Assembly: GCF_023242475.1 (NCBI RefSeq)
Contig: NZ_JALJFG010000021.1
Span: 1 to 64,000, forward strand
Origin: Pseudomonas sp. MWU15-20650
GTDB lineage: Bacteria; Pseudomonadota; Gammaproteobacteria; Pseudomonadales; Pseudomonadaceae
DNA: 64,000 nt
Reading direction: 5' to 3'
Positions 49,112-57,747 of this stretch are shown here, piece after piece. A program made the position numbers and the translations under genes. Numbering within the stretch: position 1 is the stretch's first letter; each line of letters begins with the position of its first letter. The notes under the pieces were generated by a model, which was not told the origin of the DNA, searched no databases, and was given only the letters and a program-made list of their open reading frames with translations.

Positions 49112-49519
49112 GTGGCTCAGAAGCAGGAAGAGGAAGAAAAGGTCCGTTTGGACAAGTGGCTGTGGGCCGCACGGTTCTACAAAACCCGTGCCCTGGCCAA
49201 GGCAGCCATTGAGAGTGGCAAGGTGCACCATCGCGGTGAACGCTGCAAGCCAGGCAAGGAACCGCGCGTCGGCGATGAGTTTCAGATTCGTACAGGTTTT
49301 GATGAAAAGACCGTCGTGGTCCAGGCACTTTCCATTATCAGACGTGGGGCGCCCGAAGCGCAGGCGTTGTATGCGGAGACCGAGGCCAGTATCGCCAAGC
49401 GCGAGAATGCGGCCGCGATGCGCAAAGCGGGTGCTCTGGGTGTGAGCACCGACGGCAAGCCGAGCAAGAAGCAGCGCCGTGACCTGTTCAAGTTTCGTGG
49501 CAGTGGCAACGACGATTGA
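49112..49519 (+). CDS. hslR: Heat-shock protein Hsp15, S4-domain RNA-binding protein
   Basis: A 135-residue S4 protein: VRLDKWLWAARFYKTRALAKAAIE and GKVHHRGERCKPGKEPRVGDE (both split here for length: VRLDKWLWAARFYKTR, ALAKAAIE; GKVHHRGERCKPGKEP, RVGDE), with a basic C-terminal tail. It rescues stalled 50S subunits carrying nascent chains. The start is GTG at 49112, preceded by CGAGGA; the ATG-starting frame upstream lacks similarity. It is followed by hslO as in many gammaproteobacteria. Confidence 0.94.
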   Translation: MAQKQEEEEKVRLDKWLWAARFYKTRALAKAAIESGKVHHRGERCKPGKEPRVGDEFQIRTGFDEKTVVVQALSIIRRGAPEAQALYAETEASIAKRENAAAMRKAGALGVSTDGKPSKKQRRDLFKFRGSGNDD

Positions 49520-49626
49520 AGGCGCCGGTAATCGCTTAGGGCTTTACTTGGCTTGGAACAAACCCGGATTGTTTCTAAACTGCTGCATCTTTGCGTCAAT
49601 ATTCTTCAACTCAGATACCCAGACCT

Positions 49627-50529
49627 ATGACTGATCTACCGGATACCGACTTCACCCAACGCTTCATCTTCGATGAGAACGACGCCCGTGGCGAACTGGT
49701 CTCGCTGGAGCGCAGCTATGCCGAAGTCCTTGCCAAGCACCCCTATCCGGAGCCGGTCGCGCAACTGCTCGGTGAGTTGATGGCGGCGGCTGCGTTGCTG
49801 GTGGGCACCATGAAGTTCGACGGTTTGCTGATCTTGCAGGCCCGCTCCGAAGGCCCGATCCCGTTGCTGATGATCGAGTGCTCCAGCGAACGCGAAATCC
49901 GTGGCCTGGCCCGTTATGCAGCCGACCAGATCGCCCCGGACGCCACACTGGCTGACCTGATGCCCAACGGCGTATTGGCCCTCACGGTCGACCCGACTGA
50001 AGGCCAGCGCTACCAGGGCATCGTTGACCTCGACGGCGAGACGCTTTCGGACTGCTTCACCAACTATTTCGTGATGTCTCAGCAAATTGGCACTCGCTTC
50101 TGGCTCAACGCCGATGGCAAGCGCGCCCGTGGCCTGCTGCTGCAACAGCTGCCCGCCGACCGCATCAAGGACGAAGACGAGCGTAACGAAAGCTGGCGCG
50201 GCCTGACTGCCCTGGCCGGCACCCTCACCGCTGAAGAACTGCTGGGGCTGGATAACGAGACCATCCTGCATCGCCTCTACCACGAAGAGGCCGTGCGCCT
50301 GTTCGACGTGCAGGGCCTGCGGTTCCATTGCAGCTGCTCCCGCGAGCGCTCAGCCAATGCCCTGGTGAGCCTGGGCCTGGAAGATGCCCAGGAATTGGTG
50401 GTGGAGCACGGTGGCCATATCGAGATCGATTGCCAGTTCTGCAACCAGCGCTACCTGTTTGATGCGGCCGATGTAGCCCAATTGTTTGCCGGCGCAGGCA
50501 TCGACACCCCTTCCGATACCCGCCACTAA
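49627..50529 (+). CDS. hslO: Redox-regulated chaperone Hsp33
   Basis: A 300-residue Hsp33 with the zinc/redox switch at the C terminus: CSCS near residue 235 and CQFC near 268, giving the CxC and CxxC pairs that release zinc on oxidation. The N-terminal fold contains RFIFDENDARGELVSLERSY (split RFIFDENDARG, ELVSLERSY) and MLVGT-like segments. It is an oxidation-activated holdase. I start at ATG 49627 where homologues begin (MTDLPDTDFTQRF). Confidence 0.96.
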   Translation: MTDLPDTDFTQRFIFDENDARGELVSLERSYAEVLAKHPYPEPVAQLLGELMAAAALLVGTMKFDGLLILQARSEGPIPLLMIECSSEREIRGLARYAADQIAPDATLADLMPNGVLALTVDPTEGQRYQGIVDLDGETLSDCFTNYFVMSQQIGTRFWLNADGKRARGLLLQQLPADRIKDEDERNESWRGLTALAGTLTAEELLGLDNETILHRLYHEEAVRLFDVQGLRFHCSCSRERSANALVSLGLEDAQELVVEHGGHIEIDCQFCNQRYLFDAADVAQLFAGAGIDTPSDTRH

Positions 50530-50708
50530 AACGTTTAAGCACAGGTAAATCACCTGACAAATGCCGAGATAGCGCTGTTCTGACGGGAGGGCCCTACTCT
50601 TTTTGGGCTTTTCTGGCATAATCCGGCCCACTTTTTTCGCGGTAGTAGTGCGCAACTTTCTACTACAAAACGTTTGGAGCACTCGGCCATAGGCCGACGG
50701 GGAACCTC

Positions 50709-52250
50709 ATGACGCAAGCCAATAACGCCGTATACACCGATCTGAGTGTTGACGATCTGGTCAAAGAAGCCCTGCAGCGCGGTGAAGGCGTGCTTGCCGA
50801 TACTGGCGCGCTGGTCGTAGAAACCGGTCACCGTACCGGTCGTTCGCCGGTCGACCGTTTCATCGTTGAAGAGCCTTCCACCCAGGACTCCATCGCCTGG
50901 GGCCCGATCAACCGCAAGTTCCCGGCCGACAAGTTCGATGCCCTGTGGGCTCGCGTCGAGGCGTTCAACAACGCGCAAGAGCATTTCGTTTCCCACGTTC
51001 ACGTAGGGGCTGCAGAAGACCACTACCTGGCCGTGAAAATGACGACCCAGACTGCCTGGCAGAACCTGTTCGGTCGTTGCCTGTTCATCAATCCGGCCCA
51101 GTACAACCCGGCCGGCCGCGACGAATGGCAAGTGCTCAACGTGGCCAACTTCGAATGCGTGCCTGAGCGTGACGGCACCAATTCCGACGGTTGCGTGATC
51201 CTCAACTTCGCCCAGAAAAAAGTGCTGATCGCCGGCATGCGTTACGCCGGTGAAATGAAGAAAGCCATGTTCTCGGTGCAGAACTACCTGTTGCCGGCTT
51301 CCGACGTACTGCCGATGCACTGCGCCGCCAACATTGGCGAAGCAGGCGACGTGACCCTGTTCTTCGGCCTGTCCGGCACCGGCAAAACGACCCTGTCCGC
51401 TGACGAAAGCCGTTACCTGATCGGTGACGACGAACACGGTTGGGGCGAAGGCGTGGTGTTCAACATCGAAGGCGGTTGCTATGCCAAGTGCATCGACCTG
51501 TCCGAGAAGAACGAGCCGGTCATCTGGAAAGCCATCAAGCACGGCGCTGTGCTGGAAAACGTCGTTATCGACGATGCCAAGCACGCCGACTACACCGATG
51601 TCAGCCTGACCCAGAACAGTCGCGCCGCCTACCCGCTTGAGCACGTCGCCAAGCGCTCCGAGAAAAACCTCGGTGGCGAGCCAAACGCGGTGATCTTCCT
51701 GACCTGCGACCTGACCGGCGTACTGCCGCCAGTGTCGATCCTCAGCGAAGAACAAGCGGCCTACCACTTCCTGTCCGGTTACACCGCATTGGTGGGCTCG
51801 ACCGAAATGGGTTCCGGCAGCGGTATCAAGTCGACCTTCTCCACCTGCTTTGGCGCTCCATTCTTCCCGCGCCCGGCCGGCGAATACGCAGAGCTGCTGA
51901 TCAAGCGCATCCGCGGCTTCGGCTCCAAGGTCTACCTGGTCAACACCGGCTGGACCGGCGGTGGCTACGGCGTTGGCAAACGCTTCAACATCCCGACCAC
52001 TCGCGGCGTGATCGCAGCGATCCAGAGTGGCGCGTTGGTCGGGGCTGAAACTGAACACCTCGATACCATCAACCTCGACGTGCCATTGGCCGTACCGGGT
52101 GTTGAAACCGGCCTGTTGAACCCACGTAACACCTGGGCTGACAAGGCTGCTTACGACGAAGCGTCGAAAGCGCTGGCGGGTCTGTTCATCGAGAACTTCA
52201 AGAAGTTTGAAGTGAGTGACGCGATCAAGGCTGCCGGTCCTAAGCTGTAA
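50709..52250 (+). CDS. pckA: Phosphoenolpyruvate carboxykinase (ATP)
   Basis: A 513-residue ATP-dependent PEPCK. It has TGRSPVDRFIV near the N terminus, the kinase loop FFGLSGTGKTTLSAD near residue 220, GDDEHGW for metal binding, and NTGWTGGGYGVGKR. It converts oxaloacetate to PEP in gluconeogenesis. The 180-base leader contains CATAATCC as a -10 and a short hairpin (CGGCCATAGGCCG) directly before the ribosome site, so post-transcriptional control is possible. A strong terminator follows. Confidence 0.97.
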   Translation: MTQANNAVYTDLSVDDLVKEALQRGEGVLADTGALVVETGHRTGRSPVDRFIVEEPSTQDSIAWGPINRKFPADKFDALWARVEAFNNAQEHFVSHVHVGAAEDHYLAVKMTTQTAWQNLFGRCLFINPAQYNPAGRDEWQVLNVANFECVPERDGTNSDGCVILNFAQKKVLIAGMRYAGEMKKAMFSVQNYLLPASDVLPMHCAANIGEAGDVTLFFGLSGTGKTTLSADESRYLIGDDEHGWGEGVVFNIEGGCYAKCIDLSEKNEPVIWKAIKHGAVLENVVIDDAKHADYTDVSLTQNSRAAYPLEHVAKRSEKNLGGEPNAVIFLTCDLTGVLPPVSILSEEQAAYHFLSGYTALVGSTEMGSGSGIKSTFSTCFGAPFFPRPAGEYAELLIKRIRGFGSKVYLVNTGWTGGGYGVGKRFNIPTTRGVIAAIQSGALVGAETEHLDTINLDVPLAVPGVETGLLNPRNTWADKAAYDEASKALAGLFIENFKKFEVSDAIKAAGPKL

Positions 52251-52265
52251 GCCTTAGCTGTTATG

Positions 52266-52295
52266 AAAAAGCCGCCTCCAGTAGGCGGCTTTTTT
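52266..52295 (+). terminator. Intrinsic terminator of pckA
   Basis: GCCGCCT (52271-52277), loop CCAGT, AGGCGGC (52283-52289), flanked by A5 and T6. It is a strong bidirectional-looking terminator. Confidence 0.9.
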
Positions 52296-52351
52296 GTGTG
52301 CGGCTGGTTAGGCAATGATGTGCAGCACCAAGGGGGCTTGCCCCAAAAGCT

Positions 52352-52446
52352 GTCTCTGCGGAGTATCGGGTACACCGCATTCGTCCTTCTTTGGGGGCGC
52401 TACGCGCCCCAACGCGGGACAAGCCCGCTCGCCACAGGTTACCGGT
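52352..52446 (-). repeat. 95-bp repeat, copy 2 (inverted)
   Basis: An inverted, almost identical copy of 46583-46677. It has only a half family-1 REP on its left (GGGGGCTTGCCCC, 52332) and no nested outer bracket. Confidence 0.88.
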
Positions 52447-52906
52447 GTAAGGCGAATCACCGTGAAAGTGATGCCATAGTGGTCGATATATTGAGTCCTT
52501 TCGATGTTCACAAATTTATGCCGACAGTGCTTGGAGAGGGCGCTAGTTTCGTCCAGGCGAAAGGCATTTCTGTAGAGGGGCGAGAGGCTGTTTGAAGCCG
52601 TTTGGGACGCGGGCGACGCGCCATTTGGAGGTTTCTTACAGTGGCTTCCTGGGTTTACGGCTTGATACCGATTTGGCCGGTTGAACTGGCAAAATGTGGG
52701 AGCTGTGTAGCGGATCGCTTTGTGTTGTTGACGTGCTCGGTTTGCTGTTAGGTAACCGACATCACCGTGGCCAAACGCTGGGTGGCGGACTGTGTGCTGT
52801 TTTCGAGTGACTAAACCCGGTCGCTGAATTGGCAGCGACGAACTGAACCTTAGAAGTGAGGTTGTTTTCGAGCACTAAACAGATGGTTTAATCGTTCGCA
52901 GTTCGA
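52447..52906. other. Gene-free gap upstream of the fic convergent end
   Basis: No supported gene. It contains a near-direct repeat, TGTTTTCGAGTGACTAAAC (52798-52816) and TGTTTTCGAGCACTAAAC (52863-52880). Between them is a perfect 7-bp hairpin GTCGCTG/CAGCGAC (52820-52839). The frame at 52450-52595 (ending VLGEGASFVQAKGISVEG) looks protein-like and may be the tail of a lost gene, but I cannot name it. Confidence 0.45.
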
Positions 52907-53506
52907 TCAGGCACTCAGAGGCTTGCTGATACACCGCTCAAAAATCGCCTCCAATCCTCGATAATCACACGCCACCGCATCAATATTCGCCGGTATCCAC
53001 GCCGCGTGTTTCACCAGCCACCAGTTCACGGAAAACCCAGCATTCACGATGATCTGTTCGAACAGAATCCGTTGCGCCCGGCCGTTGCCTTCGCGGAAGG
53101 GGTGGATGACATTGAGGTCGCCATAAGCCTCGGCAATCAGGGGCACCAGTTCAGCCTGGCCCAAACCGACATACCAATTGGCACGTTCCATATGCTGGAT
53201 GATTTTGGCCGCTTCCGGGGGGATGCGCTCTGGGGTGCAGAACAAGGTGTCGCCCTTCTGAAGATTGACGCTGCGCAACTCGCCAGCCCAGTCGTAGATG
53301 TCGCCGAACAGGGTGCGGTGTATGTGTTGCAAGCGGTCGAGGTCGTAGGGCGGAGGGTAGAGCGGGAGGCTGCCTACGGCGATTTCGGATAATTCTCGTT
53401 CGGCTTGGTGCAGAAGTCGTTCGTCGCGCAAATCGAGGCGGTTGCGCAAGACGCTGCTACCGGGAAAGCAGTACGGATCCTGGCCCACCCCGTATTTGTC
53501 GAGCAT
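52907..53506 (-). CDS. Fic-domain AMPylase (toxin)
   Basis: A 199-residue Fic protein with the complete active-site motif HPFREGNGRAQR (HPFx[D/E]GNGRxxR) about residue 135, and the flap strand before it. It transfers AMP from ATP to a hydroxyl of target proteins. In P. fluorescens 2P24, Fic-1 is reported to AMPylate DNA gyrase and topoisomerase IV and to be neutralised by AntF. Its ATG overlaps the stop of the antitoxin gene (TGATG), typical of FicTA class I modules. Confidence 0.93.
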   Translation of the reverse strand: MLDKYGVGQDPYCFPGSSVLRNRLDLRDERLLHQAERELSEIAVGSLPLYPPPYDLDRLQHIHRTLFGDIYDWAGELRSVNLQKGDTLFCTPERIPPEAAKIIQHMERANWYVGLGQAELVPLIAEAYGDLNVIHPFREGNGRAQRILFEQIIVNAGFSVNWWLVKHAAWIPANIDAVACDYRGLEAIFERCISKPLSA

Positions 53507-53676
53507 CAGTGTGGCGTTTTGCGGTACTTGGCAAGAACGGCTTCGCGGGTCGGCAGGGGTTTGTCGACGTCGGCCGGCTGGGTATCGAATCCTTCCAGGC
53601 GCAGGCTGGCCAAATAATTGGAACGGCGGATCTTGTGGTAATGATCCTGTTTTTGCTCAAACGTCGCTTCGCTCAT
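53506..53676 (-). CDS. FicA-type antitoxin
   Basis: A 56-residue protein (MSEATFEQKQDHYHKIRRSNYL...) with the Fic-inhibition motif [S/T]xxxE[G/N] present as SLRLEG. The Glu of this helix blocks the ATP gamma-phosphate site of the Fic partner. I choose the ATG at 53676, which matches the YhfG/AntF length; the in-frame ATG at 53772 would add 32 residues without similarity. It is encoded directly upstream of the Fic gene. Confidence 0.9.
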   Translation of the reverse strand: MSEATFEQKQDHYHKIRRSNYLASLRLEGFDTQPADVDKPLPTREAVLAKYRKTPH

Positions 53677-53852
53677 TGCAGCGTGCTCCTGGGTCGCAAG
53701 GCTTTGATTGTAGCGCAATGCATCAGGGGAAAGGCAGGATAAAAACCACGTCACAAACCGTATAAAAATCACGCCAAAAATCTGAATTCAGAGTATGTTT
53801 CACCGCAAAATTCTGTAGGACGATTCCGTCAACTACTTAAAGGGAGTTAAGC

Positions 53853-55028
53853 ATGGGTTTGCTTCGTATCGCCTCGGCGATGTCATTGTGTGCGGTCGCG
53901 TTTTCTGTCCAGGCCGAGCAGTTGCCGATTGAGGTGCTCAGTGCGGTGGTCAAGGACCAGAAAATCGCCGACGCCGAGGTGCTGCTGCAGCGTAACGGCG
54001 CGCAGAACGTGGTGGGTCGCACCAACGCTCAAGGCCAAGTGACGCTGACCAGCGAAGCGGCTGACGATGCCAGCAACCTGCTGATCATCAAGAAGCCCGG
54101 CTATTCCAACCTGGTAGTGAAGTGCCCGTGCAAAGGCATGACCTATGCCATCAGCCCAGTGATGGAAAACCTCGATGGCCTGCGTGTGGTGCTGACTTGG
54201 GGCAAAACCCCGGCAGACCTCGACTCCCATATGATCTTCCCTGGTAACAACATCTATTTTGAGAACAAGAACGGCACCGATGCCGAGTTGGATGTGGATG
54301 ACACCGACAGCTACGGCCCGGAAACCATCACTCTGCAGAAAAAGCACTACGGCGAGAGCTACGTCTATGCCGTGCACGACTTCACCAATGGCGGTAATCC
54401 GGGTTCGCGTCAGCTGTCCAACAGCGAAGCCAAAGTGTTCGTGTACATGGGCCAATCGCTGGTGCGCACGTACTACGTGCCGCAGAACCGCAGTGGCAAC
54501 CTGTGGACCGTGTTCCGCATGACCGGCAGCGGTGACTTCCAGGACATCAATACCTTCAGCGGCGTGACCGTGGATGCAGCAAATGTGTTGAACGAAGTGA
54601 AGCCATTGCTCGATGACAGCGTCGCGGTCACAGCCGTAGCCGTCAGTTCTTCCGCGCAGGCCGATGCAAAGCGTCTGAACGTGCAAGGCGAGGCGGCCTA
54701 TCAGGCGGGTAACCTGAACCAGGCTATCGAACTGTTCCGTCAGGCTATCGACCTGGACAACGGTTTTGGCAAGGCTTACGGCAACCTCGGGCTGGCGTAT
54801 CAGAAGGCCGGCAATACCGCTGAGTCTATCTGGGCCAACCGCAAGGCTATCGCCCTGGCTACCGGCGCTAACGCTGCGACGGTGCGGGCAGGGTCGTACT
54901 ACAACATTGCACGGATCTACGAAGCGGCTGGGCAGTTCCCGGATGCGTTGCGTCATTACCAGTTGGCCAAGGAGCAGAAGGCCAACCCGGTGTATGACAC
55001 TGCGATTGAGCGCGTCCAGAACCGTTGA
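53853..55028 (+). CDS. Secreted YfaP-like protein with TPR repeats
   Basis: A 391-residue exported protein. A signal peptide (MGLLRIASAMSLCAVAFSVQA, split MGLLRIASAM and SLCAVAFSVQA) is followed by a carboxypeptidase-regulatory-like beta domain (~25-105). A DUF2135/YfaP-type domain follows (~110-245; VVLTWGKTPADLDSHMIFPG, YVYAVHDFTNGG), and C-terminal tetratricopeptide repeats (~270-385; AAYQAGNLNQAIELFRQAID, GNLGLAYQKAGN). It is periplasmic by prediction. The role is unknown; DUF2135 proteins are often encoded beside von Willebrand-type or inter-alpha-inhibitor-like proteins, but none is here. The ribosome site is AAGGGAG. Confidence 0.88.
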   Translation: MGLLRIASAMSLCAVAFSVQAEQLPIEVLSAVVKDQKIADAEVLLQRNGAQNVVGRTNAQGQVTLTSEAADDASNLLIIKKPGYSNLVVKCPCKGMTYAISPVMENLDGLRVVLTWGKTPADLDSHMIFPGNNIYFENKNGTDAELDVDDTDSYGPETITLQKKHYGESYVYAVHDFTNGGNPGSRQLSNSEAKVFVYMGQSLVRTYYVPQNRSGNLWTVFRMTGSGDFQDINTFSGVTVDAANVLNEVKPLLDDSVAVTAVAVSSSAQADAKRLNVQGEAAYQAGNLNQAIELFRQAIDLDNGFGKAYGNLGLAYQKAGNTAESIWANRKAIALATGANAATVRAGSYYNIARIYEAAGQFPDALRHYQLAKEQKANPVYDTAIERVQNR

Positions 55029-55051
55029 TTCAGCGGTAGTGCAAATCTGAA

Positions 55052-55140
55052 ATGGGGGAGGGGGCTTGCTCCCGATGGCGGTTGATCAGTCAGGAAACTA
55101 TTGACTGACACACTGCCATCGGGAGCAAGCCCCCTCTCAC
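55052..55140. repeat. REPIN (family 1) upstream of recQ
   Basis: GGGGGAGGGGGCTTGCTCCCGAT on the left (split GGGGGAGGGGGC, TTGCTCCCGAT) and ATCGGGAGCAAGCCCCCTCTCAC on the right, with TCAGTCA/TGACTGA between. Confidence 0.85.
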
Positions 55141-55313
55141 ATTTGGTTGATGCTTTTCCTACAGCCATATTCGAACTTGTTGAATTCGGCCCAAGGCCAT
55201 TGCTGCACCCTGTGTATCATCCTGTCTCTTTTCTCCTTGTGACCTTTCTCGATTCGTTGAACGCGCTGGTCTATGTTTTGGGCTCGTTCAGCGGTCAATG
55301 GAGTGACAGCCTT

Positions 55314-57251
55314 ATGCACGACACCCTCCAACAGGTCTTCGGTTATCCACAGTTTCGCTTGGGCCAGGAAGAGACGGTCAGCGCTGTCTTGGCCGGGCGT
55401 AGCGCCGCCGCCATTTTCCCCACAGGTTCGGGTAAATCCCTGTGTTACCAGCTGTCGGCGGTGTTGCTACCGCACCTGACGCTGGTGGTGTCGCCCTTGT
55501 TGGCGTTGATGCAGGACCAGCTGGGTTTCTTGCAGCGCCACGGCATTTCGGCGGGCAGTATCGATTCGGCCCAGAGCCGCGAGGACGCCAACGATGTAAT
55601 GGCCCGTGCGCGTTCGGGTGAGCTGAAAATACTGATGATTTCCGTGGAGCGCTTGAAGAACGAGCGCTTCCGTAACTTCCTGCAAAGCGTGCAGATCTCG
55701 CTGCTGGTGGTGGACGAAGCGCACTGTATTTCCGAATGGGGCCACAACTTCCGTCCGGACTATTTGAAGCTGCCGGACTATCAGCGTCAATTCAATATCC
55801 CACAGGCGCTGCTGCTGACGGCTACGGCGACGCCCAAGGTGATCGCCGATATGCAGGCCAAGTTCGCGATTGCCCCCGGGGATGTGATTACCACCGGCTT
55901 CTACCGGCCCAACCTCAACCTGCTGGTGGAGCCGGTCAGCGGCCAGGACAAGCGCCGCAGGCTGGTGGAGTGGATGACCGAGCGGGCTGACCAACCGAGT
56001 ATCGTCTATGTCACCTTGCAGAAAACCGCCGAGCAGATTGCCGAGCATCTGAATCGTAATGGCATTCAGGCCGAGGCCTATCACGCAGGGTTGCCCCACG
56101 ATAAGCGCGAGGGCATTCAGCAACGTTTCATGACTGGGCGTTCCAATTGCATTGTCGCGACCATCGCGTTTGGCATGGGTATCGACAAGAGCGACATCCG
56201 CAATGTGGTGCATTTCGACCTGCCCAAATCCATCGAGAACTACAGCCAGGAAATCGGCCGCGCGGGGCGTGATGGGCAGCCCTCGGATTGCTTGGTGCTG
56301 GCTAACCGCGACAGCCTCAATGTGTTGGAAAACTTCGTGTACGGTGACACCCCCGAGCAGGAAGGCATTCGCCGTGTGCTGGACGAGTTGCAGGGCGCGC
56401 GCAGCGAGGGGCAGTGGGAGTTCCTGCTCAGGTCGCTGTCGGACCACAGCAATATCCGCGAGCTGCCGCTCAAGACCCTGTTGGTGCAGTTGGAACTCAA
56501 GGGCGTGATTGCGCCGCGCTATGCGTTTTATGCCGAGTACCGCTTCAAGTACCTGGTGGAACCTGACGCCTTGCTGGCGCGGTTTTCCGGCGAGCGGCAG
56601 CAGTTTGTCGCGGCGATTGTGCAGGTATGCAAGCGCGCGAAAACTTGGGCAACGGTGGATTTCGATACGCTTTATCAACAGCACAATGCCGAGCGCAACC
56701 GGGTGGTGAAGGCACTGGACTACTTCCAGGAGCAGGGGCTGATCGAGTTGGAAAGCAAGCAGATGACCGAGGTCTACAGCCTGCTGGATACCGACTTCGA
56801 TCCACAGGTGTTGAGCGCTGAGTTATACACAGGCTTCAAGCACCACGAAGTGACGGAAGTCGCGCGGATTCACGCGATGCTCGACTTGTTCGCCACCGAG
56901 TATTGTCTTGGGCAGCGTCTGGCGCAGTATTTCGGTGATGAAAATGCGCCTCAGCAGTGTGGGCATTGTTCGGTGTGCCACGGCGACGTCACCCAGCTGC
57001 CAGCTCCGCCGGGCCTGTCACCCCTTGTGGATAAAAACTTCATGGGGCTGTGCGGTGATTTTATCCACAGGCATCATGAGCATACCGGCTGCCTGCCGGA
57101 TGCGGAGCGGCTGACACGTTTCCTGGGGGGGATCAGCGTGCCATTGTTTACCAAATTGAAGGCGCGGGGTATTCCCGGTTTTGCTGCGCTGGAGGACTAC
57201 CCCTACACCGAAGTGCGCGAGTGGGCCCAAGCCCGGTTGCGGGACCTGTGA
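55314..57251 (+). CDS. recQ: ATP-dependent DNA helicase of the RecQ family
   Basis: A 645-residue RecQ. It shows the helicase motifs: FPTGSGKSLCYQ (I), VVDEAHCISEWGH (II, DEAH), LLLTATATPKV (III), IATIAFGMGIDK (V) and QEIGRAGRDG (VI). They are followed by a zinc-binding RecQ C-terminal region (CGHCSVC) and a C-terminal helical domain; an HRDC domain is not obvious. I use the ATG at 55314; the frame is open to 55101 through a REPIN, which is not coding. It unwinds DNA in recombination repair. Confidence 0.93.
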   Translation: MHDTLQQVFGYPQFRLGQEETVSAVLAGRSAAAIFPTGSGKSLCYQLSAVLLPHLTLVVSPLLALMQDQLGFLQRHGISAGSIDSAQSREDANDVMARARSGELKILMISVERLKNERFRNFLQSVQISLLVVDEAHCISEWGHNFRPDYLKLPDYQRQFNIPQALLLTATATPKVIADMQAKFAIAPGDVITTGFYRPNLNLLVEPVSGQDKRRRLVEWMTERADQPSIVYVTLQKTAEQIAEHLNRNGIQAEAYHAGLPHDKREGIQQRFMTGRSNCIVATIAFGMGIDKSDIRNVVHFDLPKSIENYSQEIGRAGRDGQPSDCLVLANRDSLNVLENFVYGDTPEQEGIRRVLDELQGARSEGQWEFLLRSLSDHSNIRELPLKTLLVQLELKGVIAPRYAFYAEYRFKYLVEPDALLARFSGERQQFVAAIVQVCKRAKTWATVDFDTLYQQHNAERNRVVKALDYFQEQGLIELESKQMTEVYSLLDTDFDPQVLSAELYTGFKHHEVTEVARIHAMLDLFATEYCLGQRLAQYFGDENAPQQCGHCSVCHGDVTQLPAPPGLSPLVDKNFMGLCGDFIHRHHEHTGCLPDAERLTRFLGGISVPLFTKLKARGIPGFAALEDYPYTEVREWAQARLRDL

Positions 57252-57275
57252 AAACCACATTGATGAGACTGACCC

Positions 57276-57707
57276 ATGCCTGACGCTATGCCGCTGCGCG
57301 CCGATTACCGCCACTACCAGCCGATCACGACGCGATGGCACGACAACGATGTCTATGGCCATGTGAACAACGTTACCTACTACAGCTTTTTCGACACAGC
57401 AGTGAATACCTACCTGATTGAACAAGGCGGGCTGGATATTCATGACGGTGAGGTAGTGGGGTTTGTCGTGAGTTCAGCGTGTGATTACTTTGCGTCGATC
57501 GCCTTTCCCGAACGCATTGAAGTTGGCCTGCGGGTGGGCAAGCTGGGCAACAGTTCGGTGCAATATGAGTTGGCGGTGTTCAAGGCAGGCGACGAGGAAG
57601 CCTGTGCGGCGGGGCGCTTTGTGCATGTGTTTGTGGACAGGGCGTCGAACCAGCCTGTACCGATACCGGGGAGGTTGCGCGAGGCGTTGCAGCAGTTGGT
57701 GGTGTAG
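57276..57707 (+). CDS. Hotdog-fold acyl-CoA thioesterase
   Basis: A 143-residue single 4HBT domain of the YbgC/FcbC kind, with RWHDNDVYGHVNNVTYYSFFDTA (split RWHDNDVYGHVNN, VTYYSFFDTA) holding the catalytic Asp. Members hydrolyse short or medium acyl-CoA esters. It lies 24 bases after recQ, probably on the same transcript, with no functional link obvious. Confidence 0.92.
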   Translation: MPDAMPLRADYRHYQPITTRWHDNDVYGHVNNVTYYSFFDTAVNTYLIEQGGLDIHDGEVVGFVVSSACDYFASIAFPERIEVGLRVGKLGNSSVQYELAVFKAGDEEACAAGRFVHVFVDRASNQPVPIPGRLREALQQLVV

Positions 57708-57747
57708 GCGCGAACGCCTACACCCGGCCTGGGACGGTCAGGCTTTA

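Noticed and set aside
52263..52595. 110-codon plus-strand frame after pckA
   Set aside because: It starts in the pckA terminator and runs through the 95-bp repeat; only its last ~45 residues look protein-like, and no start is available for them.
55101..55313. N-terminal extension of recQ to 55101
   Set aside because: The extension translates the REPIN; the ATG at 55314 gives the normal RecQ N terminus.
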